Assembly (NCBI RefSeq): GCF_000152965.1
Contig: NZ_AANB01000012.1
Coordinates: 102,720-166,719, forward strand
DNA: 64,000 bases
From: Roseobacter sp. MED193
GTDB lineage: Bacteria > Pseudomonadota > Alphaproteobacteria > Rhodobacterales > Rhodobacteraceae
Direction: 5' to 3'
Both the position numbers and the translations under genes were made by a program. Below the pieces are notes generated by a model that made no database searches, was not told where the DNA came from, and was given only the letters and a program-made list of their open reading frames with translations. How positions within the stretch are numbered: position 1 is the stretch's first letter; every line of letters begins with the position of its first letter. Below, piece after piece: positions 52,693 to 61,870 of the stretch.

Positions 52693-55581
52693 ATGCCTCG
52701 CCGCAACATTCTGACCGAACGACAACGCGCAGCGTTATTTGATCTGGCCTCCGATGAACCCTCACTTTTGCGGCACTACACTTTATCGGACGAAGATTTA
52801 GAGCATATCAATCTGCGCCGACGTCCGGAAAACAGACTGGGTTTTGCGCTGCAACTGTGCGCGCTGAGATATCCAGGCCGAGCGCTGACACCAGGCGAAC
52901 TGATCCCGCACGATGTGCTTGCCTTCATAGGAGCTCAGTTGGGACTCACCGGTGAGGCGTTGCTTTCATACGCCGCGCGGCGGCAAACCCGACAGGAACA
53001 TATGGAGGCACTGCGTAACTTGTATGGCTATCGGGCATTTTCAGGTCGCGGCGCGCGTGATCTTAAGGCCTGGCTTGATGAGGAAGCAGAAATTTCCATA
53101 TCCAACGAGGACATCGCCCGCCGATTCGTCGATGAATGTCGGAGGGCGCAGACGATCCTGCCAGCGATCACGACAGTCGAACGCCTATGCGCAGACGCGT
53201 TGGTAGCTGCTGAACGACGGATCGAAACTCGGATCGCACAACGTTTGTCTGATGATCTATGCGGCCAGCTTGACGCATTATTGTCTGAACGCATTGATGA
53301 CCGGCTAACGCGGTTCGTATGGTTGCGCCAGTTTGAAGTGGGCAACAATTCGGCGGGTGCGAACCGATTGCTGGACCGACTTGGATTTTTACAGGACATC
53401 GAGTTACCGCCGGATTTGATTGATGGCGTACCAGACCATCGTGTCACCCGCCTCCGTCGTCAGGGTGAAAGGTATTTCGCCGATGGCCTTCGCGATCTGC
53501 CTGGCGATCGTCGTTTGGCCATCCTGGCTGTCTGTGCTCTGGAATGGCGAGCCGCAATTTCAGACGCGATAGTTGAGACCCATGACCGGATAGTTGGGAA
53601 AACCTGGCGCGAAGGGCAGCGGCTTTGCGCGGCCCGCGTGGAGAATGCCAGATCGGCAGTTCAACAGACCGTTCGATTTTTCCGGGATTTAGGTGCAGCA
53701 TTGCTAGAAGCCAAAGAGGACGGCGCATCCTTGGAGAAAGCGGTCGAAGGCAGCCTGGGCTGGGACCGCCTGCCTGATCTGGTTGCTATCGCAGCGCGAT
53801 TGTCGGACACATTGTCTTCCGATCCGGTTGCGCATGTTGTTCAGGGTCACAACAGATTCCGGCGATACTTTCCGCGAATGTTGCGCCTTTTGAACATGGA
53901 AGGTGCCAAGGTTGCGTCGCCTCTCATAGAGGCGACGGCATTGATCCAGAGCGGCGCGAAGCATGACCAACCGAGGGATTTCCTGCGTCGAACATCCAAA
54001 TGGCATCGGCATTTGGACAGCCAAGAAACGGGGGATAAACGCCTTTGGGAAGTCGCCGCCTGTTTTCATCTGCGGGATGCCTTTCGATCAGGCGATGTCT
54101 GGCTGAAAAAATCCAGGCGCTATGGAGATCTCAAACAGGTCCTGGTTCCGGCGACGGTGGCGGCAGAGAATGGCCGTCTAGCGGTCCCGCTTGATCCCGA
54201 AGCATGGTTGGCAGATCGGCACGCGCAAATGGAGATTGGGCTTCAGCAGTTATCGAAGGCTGCGAAAAACGGCGCGATTCCAGGCGGTGTCATCAAAGAT
54301 GGTGTTCTCAGCCTGAGCCGCTTGCCGACGAAAACACCGTCTGACGCAGCCGATCTCTTGTTCGATCTTTACAAGCGTGTTCCAGAGACGCGGATCACCG
54401 ACATCATGCTGGAGGTAGATGAGGCGACTGGGTTCACCGATGCTTTCACCCATTTGCGCACCGGGGCACCGCCGAAAGACAAGATCGGCCTGATGAATGT
54501 GCTCTTAGCCGAAGGTCTGAATCTCGGGCTGAGCAAGATGGCAGAGGCCAGCAACTCTCACGGATTCTGGGAGCTGATGCGCATTTCCCGCTGGCACATT
54601 GAAAGCGAGGCATATGGCCGGGCGCTAGCCAGCGTAGTTGACGGCCAAGGCAATCTTCCCATGGCCCGTTTCTGGGGTATGGGTCTGACGGCCTCAAGCG
54701 ACGGCCAGTTTTTCCCAACCACCCGTCAGGGCGAAGCTATGAATCTGATCAATGCGAAGTACGGGAATGAACCGGGGTTGAAAGTTTATACCCATGTGTC
54801 TGATCAATTCGCCCCTTTCGCCTCGCAGACCATCCCCGCCACGGTCAGTGAGGCACCTTATATATTGGATGGATTGCTGAACAATGACGTGGGCAAGCGG
54901 ATCAAGGAGCAATATGCCGACACGGGCGGCTTCACCGATCATGTCTTTGCCGTTACCTCGATCCTCGGGCATCGGTTCATCCCGCGCATTCGGGATCTGC
55001 CATCAAAACGGTTTTACGTCTTAGATCCCGGCGGTACCCCGCCCAACTTGAAAGGTATGGTTGGCGGTAAAATCCGGGAGGAGCTGATCGCTTCAAATTG
55101 GCCGGACATATTGCGGATTGCTGCGACCATGACTGCTGGCACCATCGCGCCAAGCCAGATCCTGCGAAAGTTGGCGTCATATCCGCGTCAGAACGATCTC
55201 GCCGTCGCCTTGCGCGAGGTTGGCCGCGTCGAGCGCACCCTGTTTATGATGGACTGGGTGCTGAACACCGACATGCAGCGCCGGGTGCAGATCGGATTGA
55301 ACAAGGGCGAGGCCCATCATGCACTGAAGAACGCCTTGCGGATCGGGCGACAGGGTGAAATCAGAGACCGGACCGCCGAAGGCCAGCACTATCGCATGGC
55401 TGCGCTCAACTTGCTGGCCGCCATCGTAATATATTGGAATACGGCCCGTCTGGGTGAGGCGGTCGCCGAGCGCCAGGACGCCGGATTGCCTGTTCCACCG
55501 GAACTGTTGGCACACACCTCACCGCTCGGTTGGGCACACATCCTGCTCACTGGCGAATACAAGTGGCCGAAGAAGCGGTGA
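52693..55581 (+). CDS. tnpA: Tn3-family transposase TnpA
   Basis: 962 residues, a full-length Tn3-family DDE transposase. The N-terminus has the usual DUF4158 region (LTERQRAALFDLASDEPSLLRHYTLSDEDLEHI and RRPENRLGFALQLCALRYPGRAL). The catalytic part includes SNSHGFWELMRISRWHIESEAYGRAL, GMGLTASSDGQFFPTT and YILDGLLNND. The C-terminus ends with TSPLGWAHILLTGEYKWPKKR as in relatives. It appears intact. No ribosome site is obvious before ATG 52693. Confidence 0.95.
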   Translation: MPRRNILTERQRAALFDLASDEPSLLRHYTLSDEDLEHINLRRRPENRLGFALQLCALRYPGRALTPGELIPHDVLAFIGAQLGLTGEALLSYAARRQTRQEHMEALRNLYGYRAFSGRGARDLKAWLDEEAEISISNEDIARRFVDECRRAQTILPAITTVERLCADALVAAERRIETRIAQRLSDDLCGQLDALLSERIDDRLTRFVWLRQFEVGNNSAGANRLLDRLGFLQDIELPPDLIDGVPDHRVTRLRRQGERYFADGLRDLPGDRRLAILAVCALEWRAAISDAIVETHDRIVGKTWREGQRLCAARVENARSAVQQTVRFFRDLGAALLEAKEDGASLEKAVEGSLGWDRLPDLVAIAARLSDTLSSDPVAHVVQGHNRFRRYFPRMLRLLNMEGAKVASPLIEATALIQSGAKHDQPRDFLRRTSKWHRHLDSQETGDKRLWEVAACFHLRDAFRSGDVWLKKSRRYGDLKQVLVPATVAAENGRLAVPLDPEAWLADRHAQMEIGLQQLSKAAKNGAIPGGVIKDGVLSLSRLPTKTPSDAADLLFDLYKRVPETRITDIMLEVDEATGFTDAFTHLRTGAPPKDKIGLMNVLLAEGLNLGLSKMAEASNSHGFWELMRISRWHIESEAYGRALASVVDGQGNLPMARFWGMGLTASSDGQFFPTTRQGEAMNLINAKYGNEPGLKVYTHVSDQFAPFASQTIPATVSEAPYILDGLLNNDVGKRIKEQYADTGGFTDHVFAVTSILGHRFIPRIRDLPSKRFYVLDPGGTPPNLKGMVGGKIREELIASNWPDILRIAATMTAGTIAPSQILRKLASYPRQNDLAVALREVGRVERTLFMMDWVLNTDMQRRVQIGLNKGEAHHALKNALRIGRQGEIRDRTAEGQHYRMAALNLLAAIVIYWNTARLGEAVAERQDAGLPVPPELLAHTSPLGWAHILLTGEYKWPKKR

Positions 55582-55918
55582 TTGGCACCGCCGACATTCG
55601 CTGCACGCTGCCTGAACCGGAAAGACGCGGACTTTGCTGTCGTTCGCTGCGGGTGCGCCAATGGCTTCTCCTAAAAGTTCCGAATTTCCATTCGGGATTC
55701 AAAATCGGTGAGTTTCTCTTATCGATGCCTTGTGAAACACGACTTCGAGTGAAGGGTCGAACTGACTTCGAGACGACTGATTGAAACGCTGCTGCACGGA
55801 TAGTCCAGACAGAACCCTCACGTCTGAGGAGCGGAGCATCCTGATCACAAAGGCCAAAATGAAGATCGGAACCCTGTTTTCGGGCGCGAGACAGCACGAT
55901 CAAAATAATCGTAGAGAC
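55582..55918. other. Intergenic region after Tn3 transposase
   Basis: No gene. It contains GACATTCGCTGC (55593-55604) and GTTCGCTGC (55642-55650), members of the dispersed intergenic motif family. A minus-strand open frame across it is probably spurious. No Tn3 right repeat is visible here. Confidence 0.5.
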
Positions 55919-55942
55919 AGCCCCCGCACAAAGGCGGGGGCT
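55919..55942 (-). terminator. Strong hairpin downstream of aldehyde dehydrogenase gene
   Basis: Stem AGCCCCCGC / GCGGGGGCT with a 6-base loop, 9 bases past the stop of the aldehyde dehydrogenase. On the minus transcript a run of seven U precedes the hairpin and only a weak U tract follows, so termination efficiency is uncertain. Confidence 0.6.
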
Positions 55943-55951
55943 GAAAAAAAC

Positions 55952-57475
55952 CTAGAAAAAGCCCAGCTTGTTTGGATTATAGCTGACAAGCATGTTCTTG
56001 GTCTGCTGGTAATGATCCAACATCATTTTGTGGTTTTCGCGACCGATGCCGGACTGCTTGTAGCCACCAAATGCAGCGTGTGCAGGGTAAGCGTGATAGT
56101 TGTTCACCCAAACGCGACCCGCTTCGATCGCGCGCCCCATGCGGTAGCAGGTGTTCATGTCACGCGACCAGACGCCGGCGCCAAGCCCGTACATGGTGTC
56201 ATTGGCAATCGCCAAAGCTTCGGCTTCGTCCTTGAACGTCGTCACGGACACGACCGGCCCGAAGATTTCTTCCTGGAACACCCGCATGGAGTTGTCACCC
56301 TTGAAGATGGTTGGCTGGATGTAGTTGCCACCCGCCAGTTCACCGTCAAATTTGGCCGCTTCGCCGCCGATCAGAACCTCGGCGCCTTCTTCGCGACCGA
56401 TGGTGAAGTAGGACAGGATCTTTTCCTGCTGGGCGACACTGGCTTGCGCGCCGACCATGGTTTCGGGGTCACGTGGGTCACCGTGTTTGATGGCCTTTAC
56501 CCGTTCGATAACGCGTTCCATGAAGGGCTCGTAGATGTCTTCCTGAACCAGCGCACGGGACGGACAGGTGCAGACCTCGCCCTGGTTGAAGGCGAACAGA
56601 ACGAAGCCTTCGATGGCTTTGTCAAAGAACGCATCATCTTCTGCCATGATGTCGGAAAAGAACACGTTGGGGGATTTCCCGCCGAGTTCCAGTGTGACCG
56701 GAATCAGGTTTTCTGTCGCCGCTTTCATGATGGTGCGGCCCGTCGCGGTGGACCCTGTGAACGCGATCTTGGCTATGCGTTTGGATGTCGCCAGTGCTGC
56801 GCCGACCTCTGCGCCATAGCCGTTGACGATGTTCAACACACCGGCTGGCAGGATCGGGTTGATGATTTCGGCAAGCACCAGAATGGCGGCTGGCGTTTGT
56901 TCAGCGGGTTTCAGGACGATGCAGTTGCCTGCTGCCAATGCCGGTGCCAGTTTCCATGCGGCCATCAGGATCGAGAAGTTCCATGGAATGATCTGGCCAA
57001 CGACGCCGAGGGGTTCGTGATAGTGGTAGGCGACCGTGTCGGCGTCGATCTCGCTCATGTGACCTTCCTGGCCGCGCAGGATGCTGGCAAAATAGCGGAA
57101 GTGATCCGCAGCGAGCGGGATGTCGGCGTTTACGGTTTCGCGGATCGGCTTGCCGTTGTCCCATGTTTCAGCCTGCGCCAGTAGGTCGAGGTTGTCTTCA
57201 ATCGCGTCGGCCACTTTCATCAGCAGATTGGCGCGATCTGTCGCAGATGTCTTGCCCCATGCTTCCTTGGCGGCGTGGGCGGCATCCAGTGCCAGTTCGA
57301 CATCAGCCGCGTCGGAGCGCGGGATGTCGTTGATTTTCTCGTTAGTGATCGGCGTGACGTTTTCAAAGTAGCGCCCGTTCACAGGCTCTACGAATGCGCC
57401 GCCAATGAAGTTCCCGTATTTGGTTTTGAACGGCGACGTGTATGTTCCCGCCTCTGTGTGCGTAAGATCTTTCAT
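55952..57475 (-). CDS. Acetaldehyde/aldehyde dehydrogenase, ExaC/AldB type
   Basis: 507 residues. The sequence matches the 506-residue ExaC/AcoD/AldB group: an N-terminus with [24 protein letters not shown], then [56 protein letters not shown] and the nucleophile region [15 protein letters not shown]. The C-terminus has [29 protein letters not shown]. These enzymes oxidise acetaldehyde or small aldehydes from alcohol or acetoin metabolism. GGAGG precedes ATG 57475. The GAF-Fis gene upstream and the palindrome between them are the likely control. Confidence 0.92.
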   Translation of the reverse strand: MKDLTHTEAGTYTSPFKTKYGNFIGGAFVEPVNGRYFENVTPITNEKINDIPRSDAADVELALDAAHAAKEAWGKTSATDRANLLMKVADAIEDNLDLLAQAETWDNGKPIRETVNADIPLAADHFRYFASILRGQEGHMSEIDADTVAYHYHEPLGVVGQIIPWNFSILMAAWKLAPALAAGNCIVLKPAEQTPAAILVLAEIINPILPAGVLNIVNGYGAEVGAALATSKRIAKIAFTGSTATGRTIMKAATENLIPVTLELGGKSPNVFFSDIMAEDDAFFDKAIEGFVLFAFNQGEVCTCPSRALVQEDIYEPFMERVIERVKAIKHGDPRDPETMVGAQASVAQQEKILSYFTIGREEGAEVLIGGEAAKFDGELAGGNYIQPTIFKGDNSMRVFQEEIFGPVVSVTTFKDEAEALAIANDTMYGLGAGVWSRDMNTCYRMGRAIEAGRVWVNNYHAYPAHAAFGGYKQSGIGRENHKMMLDHYQQTKNMLVSYNPNKLGFF

Positions 57476-57576
57476 AATTTTCCTCCAATATGCCTCGGTC
57501 CTCCACCAAGGCTGGAGGCATCTAGGGGCAAGTTTCCGGAGGGGTCATCAGGGCGAAATCGAATGTTGCGGGGTTG

Positions 57577-57594
57577 TGTCTCAGGAGTGAGACA
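57577..57594. promoter_or_regulatory. Palindromic operator upstream of aldehyde dehydrogenase
   Basis: Perfect 18-base inverted repeat TGTCTCA-GGAG-TGAGACA, 102-119 bases before the aldehyde dehydrogenase start and just after the GAF-Fis regulator stop. It is probably that regulator's binding site. Confidence 0.6.
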
Positions 57595-57601
57595 GCTTCG
57601 G

Positions 57602-58558
57602 TCAACTTTCGTTCAGGCCCAGCCGTTTCATACGACGGTACAGTGTGGCACGCCCGACACCAAGTTGCCGCGCTGCTTGTGACACGTTGCCATCAGCCCG
57701 TGCGAGGGCGCGCACCACAGCAGCGCGTTCGGCTTTCTGAAATCCGGTTGGGCCATCTTCACGCCCGAGGATGTCCGCAGCAGGCCGTGCAGATATCGTG
57801 CCGGTTCGTTGTAAACCGAAGATACTTCGCGCAGCACGGGTTGCGCCTACAACAAGGTCATCACGATCCACCGCCAGCAAGACCGCAGCTTCACAATCAT
57901 CGCCGTCAGCTACGATAATACGAGAGGAAGTATAAGCCGCGCGAAAATAGGCTTCTTCGATAGCGCGGGCGGTTTGCCCGACCTGCGCGCTGATCAAGCG
58001 GTTGAACGCTTCGGTTTGATCGGCCCGGGCTGAGGAAACGTCAAGCGCTGCCACCAGGGATCCGTCTGCGCCATAGATGGGCGCGTCGATGCAACTCATG
58101 CCGGTGTTGCGTGCAAAAAAGTGTTCATCGCGGTCGACAATGACGCGGCGGTTTTCGGTCAGGCAGGTTCCGATACCATTCGTGCCTTGATGGGCTTCAC
58201 TCCAATTCGATCCGGCTGCCAGGCCCCATGCCTCGAACGCAGAGGTGTCCCCGTCCGACATCCGTTGGTCTAGCACAATGCCCTCTGCGTCAGTCAGCAA
58301 AACGGCACAACCGGACTGTCCAACAAGCGAAAAGAGTGTGTCCAACCGTGGAGAGGCGACAATCATGAACCGTTCAAGCGCGGCCCGTCTATTTTCGAGG
58401 TCGGCTTGTTCGACCCGCTCCGGAGCGCGGGTTTCATCCGGGTCTAACCCGTATTTCAGGGCAGAGCGGTGCCAACTTGCTGCGACCTGCGACCGGGCGG
58501 CGGCAGAAGAAGACTGGGTCACCTCGATAATTTTGTCGGCATGTCGGGTTCGTCCCAT
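57602..58558 (-). CDS. GAF-Fis regulator (AcoR-like, without AAA+ domain)
   Basis: 318 residues. The N-terminal part is AcoR-like (SQVAASWHRSALKYGLDPDETRAPERV), then a GAF domain (LVGQSGCAVLLTDAEGIVLDQR, GTNGIGTCLTENRRVIVDRDEHFFARN, CIDAPIYGADGSLVAALDVSS). It ends in a Fis-type HTH (AAVVRALARADGNVSQAARQLGVGRATLYRRMKRLGL). The sigma-54-interacting AAA+ domain of true AcoR is absent, so it should act on sigma-70 promoters. ATG at 58558 has AGGAAGG upstream. It is co-directional with the aldehyde dehydrogenase. Confidence 0.88.
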   Translation of the reverse strand: MGRTRHADKIIEVTQSSSAAARSQVAASWHRSALKYGLDPDETRAPERVEQADLENRRAALERFMIVASPRLDTLFSLVGQSGCAVLLTDAEGIVLDQRMSDGDTSAFEAWGLAAGSNWSEAHQGTNGIGTCLTENRRVIVDRDEHFFARNTGMSCIDAPIYGADGSLVAALDVSSARADQTEAFNRLISAQVGQTARAIEEAYFRAAYTSSRIIVADGDDCEAAVLLAVDRDDLVVGATRAARSIFGLQRTGTISARPAADILGREDGPTGFQKAERAAVVRALARADGNVSQAARQLGVGRATLYRRMKRLGLNES

Positions 58559-58561
58559 CAC

Positions 58562-59022
58562 TTAAACACCTTCCTAAGACAGGTCTGAACCATAGCAAAT
58601 CCCTCTGCGCTTTGCACCATTCGAAAGTCGTGGAAATGATAGCCGCAAAATGGCGCGGTCTTCTTGGCACTCCTTGTGGGATGTTGGCGGGTGATCGGCA
58701 GGTCGAGCAAAGCGGTCATTGGTGCAAGTTGCATCATTCGTCAAACTGGGCTCTTCAGTAGCATTCGCTGCGCGAACCACGAACTGGTAAGTTGCGGGAC
58801 ATTCCTGCCATTTGCCGCGGGCGCTTAGTTTGCGCTGCGGATGCGAAGTTCTTTGAGATGAAAAAGGGCGGGGAGCGGTCATTCGCTGCGGCTTGAACCA
58901 ATGTCGGCATTGTAGAGCCTCACACGCCGGGGGGACAACGCGCTCGATCAGAACCTACGCCAGATCGCGACCGTGTCGGCGCGTCCCCACCAACACGTTC
59001 ATTTCTTTACGACCAATGCCGG
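58562..59022. other. Intergenic region with dispersed ATTCGCTGC motifs
   Basis: No gene. Motifs ATTCGCTGC (58763-58771) and CATTCGCTGC (58879-58888) recur here, with related GCGGTCATT pieces. The block is the divergent control region of the GAF-Fis and AraC genes. Confidence 0.5.
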
Positions 59023-59082
59023 ATGTCTACCTCGCCAATATCGTGTTACATTGACAATGGAATCACGAGGAGGAGCGGGGTT

Positions 59083-60105
59083 TTGCTGGAACATGCACTT
59101 GTTCTGGATTCGTTAGGGGCGCCGATCAGGCACCGGCAGAAAACCCATTCAGCTGATTGGGACGAAGTGGAGGACTTCTGCCGGTCGGTCTATATGCGAT
59201 ATCGGGTGCGGCCTTTGGATCGCTTGTCCCTGCCGGATGCGACCATGATTTCGGCGAAGGCGGGCTGTGTGACCATGACCCGGTTTGCCTACGGCACCGG
59301 CATTCACCTTGACCGTTTCGATCCTGATGCCGGAAACATCCTTGTTCTTAACACCCTGCGCGGGGCATTGGATCATCAAACCGATGGTGGCTCTATTGCA
59401 ACCGCTGCCGGGGAAAGCTTTGTCGTAGATTGCTCCCGAGCCGAATATTGGCTTGAGGGTGATCCCGACCATATGCAGCTGAACCTCACGATCCCGCATC
59501 AGGCGATGGTTGATACGGCCGAGAGGTGGTTCGGTTTCGTGCCGGATGACCGCCTGTGGACGAGCCGTGTCAAGATCGGCGGCCCCAACTCAGCCTGGCC
59601 CGCGCTTCTCGATTATGCCACCCGTGCCTTAACGCGCGCGGGCGAAGTCTCATCCGACGCAGTCTTGGTGCGGCATATCGAAGAGATGCTTTGCGTCGAA
59701 CTTCTGCGACAGTGGGCATCGGCCGCTGGGTTGAGCCTTGAGACCGGGGCCCGCTGTGCAGCCCCCGGTTACGTTCGCGCGGCCGAGGAGATCATGGAAG
59801 CCGAAGCGCGCGAAGCACCTTCAATCGGCGATGTGGCCAAGCGTGTCGGCGTTTCTGCAAGGACACTGTCCGGCGGATTTCAGAAGTTTCGAGGTATTTC
59901 GCCTCGGGCATTCCTCGTGGCGCGGCGGCTTGACGGCTTTCGCCGGGATCTTGAAACTTTGCCAGCCAATGTGACCGTCACCGTGATCGCCGCAGACTGG
60001 GGCTTTTCGAACTTCGGCGCTCTGGCCGGCCGGTATCGAGAAAGGTTCGGAGAAACGCCGTCGCAGACGCGTGGTCGGGTCGCACGACGCGTCCGCCCGC
60101 ACTGA
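59083..60105 (+). CDS. AraC-family transcriptional regulator
   Basis: 340 residues from TTG 59083. This start is preferred over the ATG at 59023 because GAGGAGGAG lies just upstream and the added N-terminus is not protein-like. The N-terminal half matches AraC_binding_2-type regulators (DWDEVEDFCRSVYMRYRVRPLDR, LNTLRGALDHQTDGG). The C-terminal half has the two HTH motifs (PSIGDVAKRVGVSARTLSGGFQKFRGISPRAFLVARRLD and ADWGFSNFGALAGRYRERFGETPSQTR). It is followed by a serine hydrolase gene on the same strand, its likely target. Confidence 0.85.
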   Translation: MLEHALVLDSLGAPIRHRQKTHSADWDEVEDFCRSVYMRYRVRPLDRLSLPDATMISAKAGCVTMTRFAYGTGIHLDRFDPDAGNILVLNTLRGALDHQTDGGSIATAAGESFVVDCSRAEYWLEGDPDHMQLNLTIPHQAMVDTAERWFGFVPDDRLWTSRVKIGGPNSAWPALLDYATRALTRAGEVSSDAVLVRHIEEMLCVELLRQWASAAGLSLETGARCAAPGYVRAAEEIMEAEAREAPSIGDVAKRVGVSARTLSGGFQKFRGISPRAFLVARRLDGFRRDLETLPANVTVTVIAADWGFSNFGALAGRYRERFGETPSQTRGRVARRVRPH

Positions 60106-60201
60106 CTTCGTTTCCGAAATCGGACAGAACATACCGGTTGCGAACAGCGCGGCCGATCAGTGTTCCGCATTCTTCTCTTCACATCTTCAAGGGAGGAACC
60201 A

Positions 60202-61401
60202 ATGAAGGACATCAACCCAAACGATCTGAAAATCCGGTGTGACGCCGTTCTGAACGGACTGGGCACCGGTCCGTCGCGTGTGCCCGGGGTTGTCGCGATG
60301 GCAACGGACCGCAATGGCGATATCTACGCCGGCGCGGCCGGAGAGCGGCGGCTGGACGGCGACGCAATGACGGAGGACACGGTCTTCGCCATCTTCTCGA
60401 CCACCAAGGCAATCGCTGGCACCACAGCCCTGCAATGTGTCGAGGAGGGTTTGTTGGACCTCGATGCGCCTGCGAAAAACTACGCCCCGGCCATCGGTGA
60501 GTTGAAGGTGATCGACGGGTTCGACGCGGACGGCACCCCCAGACTGCGCGCCCCCAAAAGTGATGTCACGACCCGCCAACTGATGCTGCACACGGCCGGT
60601 TTTGGCTATGATTTCTTTAACGAGACCTATAAGCGCCTCGCCGAAGAGCAGGGCCAGCCCTCTGTCGTCACCGGCAGCCGCGCCTGCATCGAAACCCCGC
60701 TGCTATTCGATCCGGGCACGAAGTGGGAATACGGCACGAACATCGACTGGGTCGGACAGGTCGTCGAAGGCATCCGCGGCAAACGCCTGGGCGAGGTTAT
60801 GAAAGAGAGGATCTTCGACCAGCTCGGCATGCAGGATATCGCCTTTACCCGGACGCCCGACATGAAGGAGCGGACCGCGACCATCCACGCGCGGGGCGAG
60901 GATGGCGGGCTGACCCCGATGGACGACTTCGCACTACCTGATGACCCTGAGGTCCACATGGGCGGCCACGGGCTCTACGCGACTGTGCCGGAATACATGA
61001 AGTTTATCCGCATGTGGTTGAACGACGGTGCCGGTCCGAACGGGCGGGTCCTGAAACCCGAAACCGTCGAATGGGCCGTGCAGGGCGCACTTGTCCCACC
61101 GCAGAAAGTCACCATGCTGCCCGGCGTCATTCCCTCGCTTTCGAATGATGCAGAGTTCTTTCCGGGCATACCCAAGGACTGGTCCTACACCTTCATGGTC
61201 AACACCGAAGACGCGTCCACCGGGCGCCCGGCCGGCGCCATCGGCTGGGCCGGGCTGGCGAACAGCTACTATTGGATAGATCGAAAGAATGGGATCGGCG
61301 GCTACTGGGCAACGCAGATCCTGCCGTTCGCAGATGGGGTCTCCTTTCCAGGGTATATGGATTTCGAGAGCGCGGTCTACGCGGCCCTCTCGGGGCAATA
61401 A
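60202..61401 (+). CDS. Serine hydrolase of beta-lactamase/EstB family
   Basis: 399 residues from ATG 60202 (GGGAGGA upstream). The class C beta-lactamase fold is marked by the nucleophile motif S66-T-T-K69 ([12 protein letters not shown]), Tyr177 in WEYGTNID, and a C-terminal [35 protein letters not shown]. No signal peptide is visible, so it is cytoplasmic, and esterase, transesterase or peptidase activity is more likely than antibiotic hydrolysis. Context: one AraC regulator upstream. Confidence 0.87.
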   Translation: MKDINPNDLKIRCDAVLNGLGTGPSRVPGVVAMATDRNGDIYAGAAGERRLDGDAMTEDTVFAIFSTTKAIAGTTALQCVEEGLLDLDAPAKNYAPAIGELKVIDGFDADGTPRLRAPKSDVTTRQLMLHTAGFGYDFFNETYKRLAEEQGQPSVVTGSRACIETPLLFDPGTKWEYGTNIDWVGQVVEGIRGKRLGEVMKERIFDQLGMQDIAFTRTPDMKERTATIHARGEDGGLTPMDDFALPDDPEVHMGGHGLYATVPEYMKFIRMWLNDGAGPNGRVLKPETVEWAVQGALVPPQKVTMLPGVIPSLSNDAEFFPGIPKDWSYTFMVNTEDASTGRPAGAIGWAGLANSYYWIDRKNGIGGYWATQILPFADGVSFPGYMDFESAVYAALSGQ

Positions 61402-61636
61402 CGGCATTTTCCTGCTATGCCAAAGGGCGGGGCGCATGCGCGCCCCGTCGGACTTGCCGGTTTTCACGCCTTAGATAGGTTATGAGATAAAGAAGCCATT
61501 GGACGGGTTTGGACCGAACGTCCGCTCAGGTGAAGGTTTTCTGATGCGGGTCGCGGCGTGAGGTTCGCGTCTTGGCGGGCGGACGACCCGCGTTGGAAAA
61601 CCTCCCAAGGTCGAAGCCGCGAGGGTCTTGGTGATG

Positions 61637-61870
61637 CTATGGGTAAAGTTCGCTGACGATCGAGACGACGGCTGTTTCAGCGGGCCGTTTGGCCTTTTGC
61701 ACGAGGCTGCAGATGCGGGCTTCCCAGCCCAGTCGCCAAGCGCTGCCCGCCGGGCTGGGTGGATTTGTGGTTTGGGAACCTGCTGATACCTGATCGGCGC
61801 AGGTGGCTTGGTCCGGTTCTGCACGGAGCAGCCAGCGTGGGTTGATGATCTGTGACAGGCGGTCGGTCAT
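61637..61870 (-). CDS. Small unknown protein coupled to IS91 transposase
   Basis: 77 residues starting MTDRLSQIINPRW at ATG 61870, overlapping the transposase stop by 4 bases (ATGA). It has no recognised domain. The coupling makes expression plausible, but the frame could be a by-product of the element's high GC. I keep it as a low-confidence gene. Confidence 0.4.
   Translation of the reverse strand: MTDRLSQIINPRWLLRAEPDQATCADQVSAGSQTTNPPSPAGSAWRLGWEARICSLVQKAKRPAETAVVSIVSELYP

Larger units (their letters stand above)
51961..55581. mobile_element. Tn3-family transposon, right end not identified
   Basis: A 38-base left inverted repeat of Tn3-family form, a serine resolvase and a 962-residue transposase in divergent orientation with a short gap for res. 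I could not find a matching right repeat in the sequence that follows the transposase, so the element may be truncated or end beyond the genes seen. Confidence 0.78.

Noticed and set aside
55547..55903. 118-codon minus-strand frame after the Tn3 transposase
   Set aside because: It overlaps the transposase end and is built over the dispersed intergenic motif, so it is probably not coding.
57541..57570. GGGGTC at 57541 as a possible Tn3-type end
   Set aside because: Only the first six bases and a short GGGCGAAATC stretch match the 38-base left repeat, and it is in the wrong orientation for a right end.
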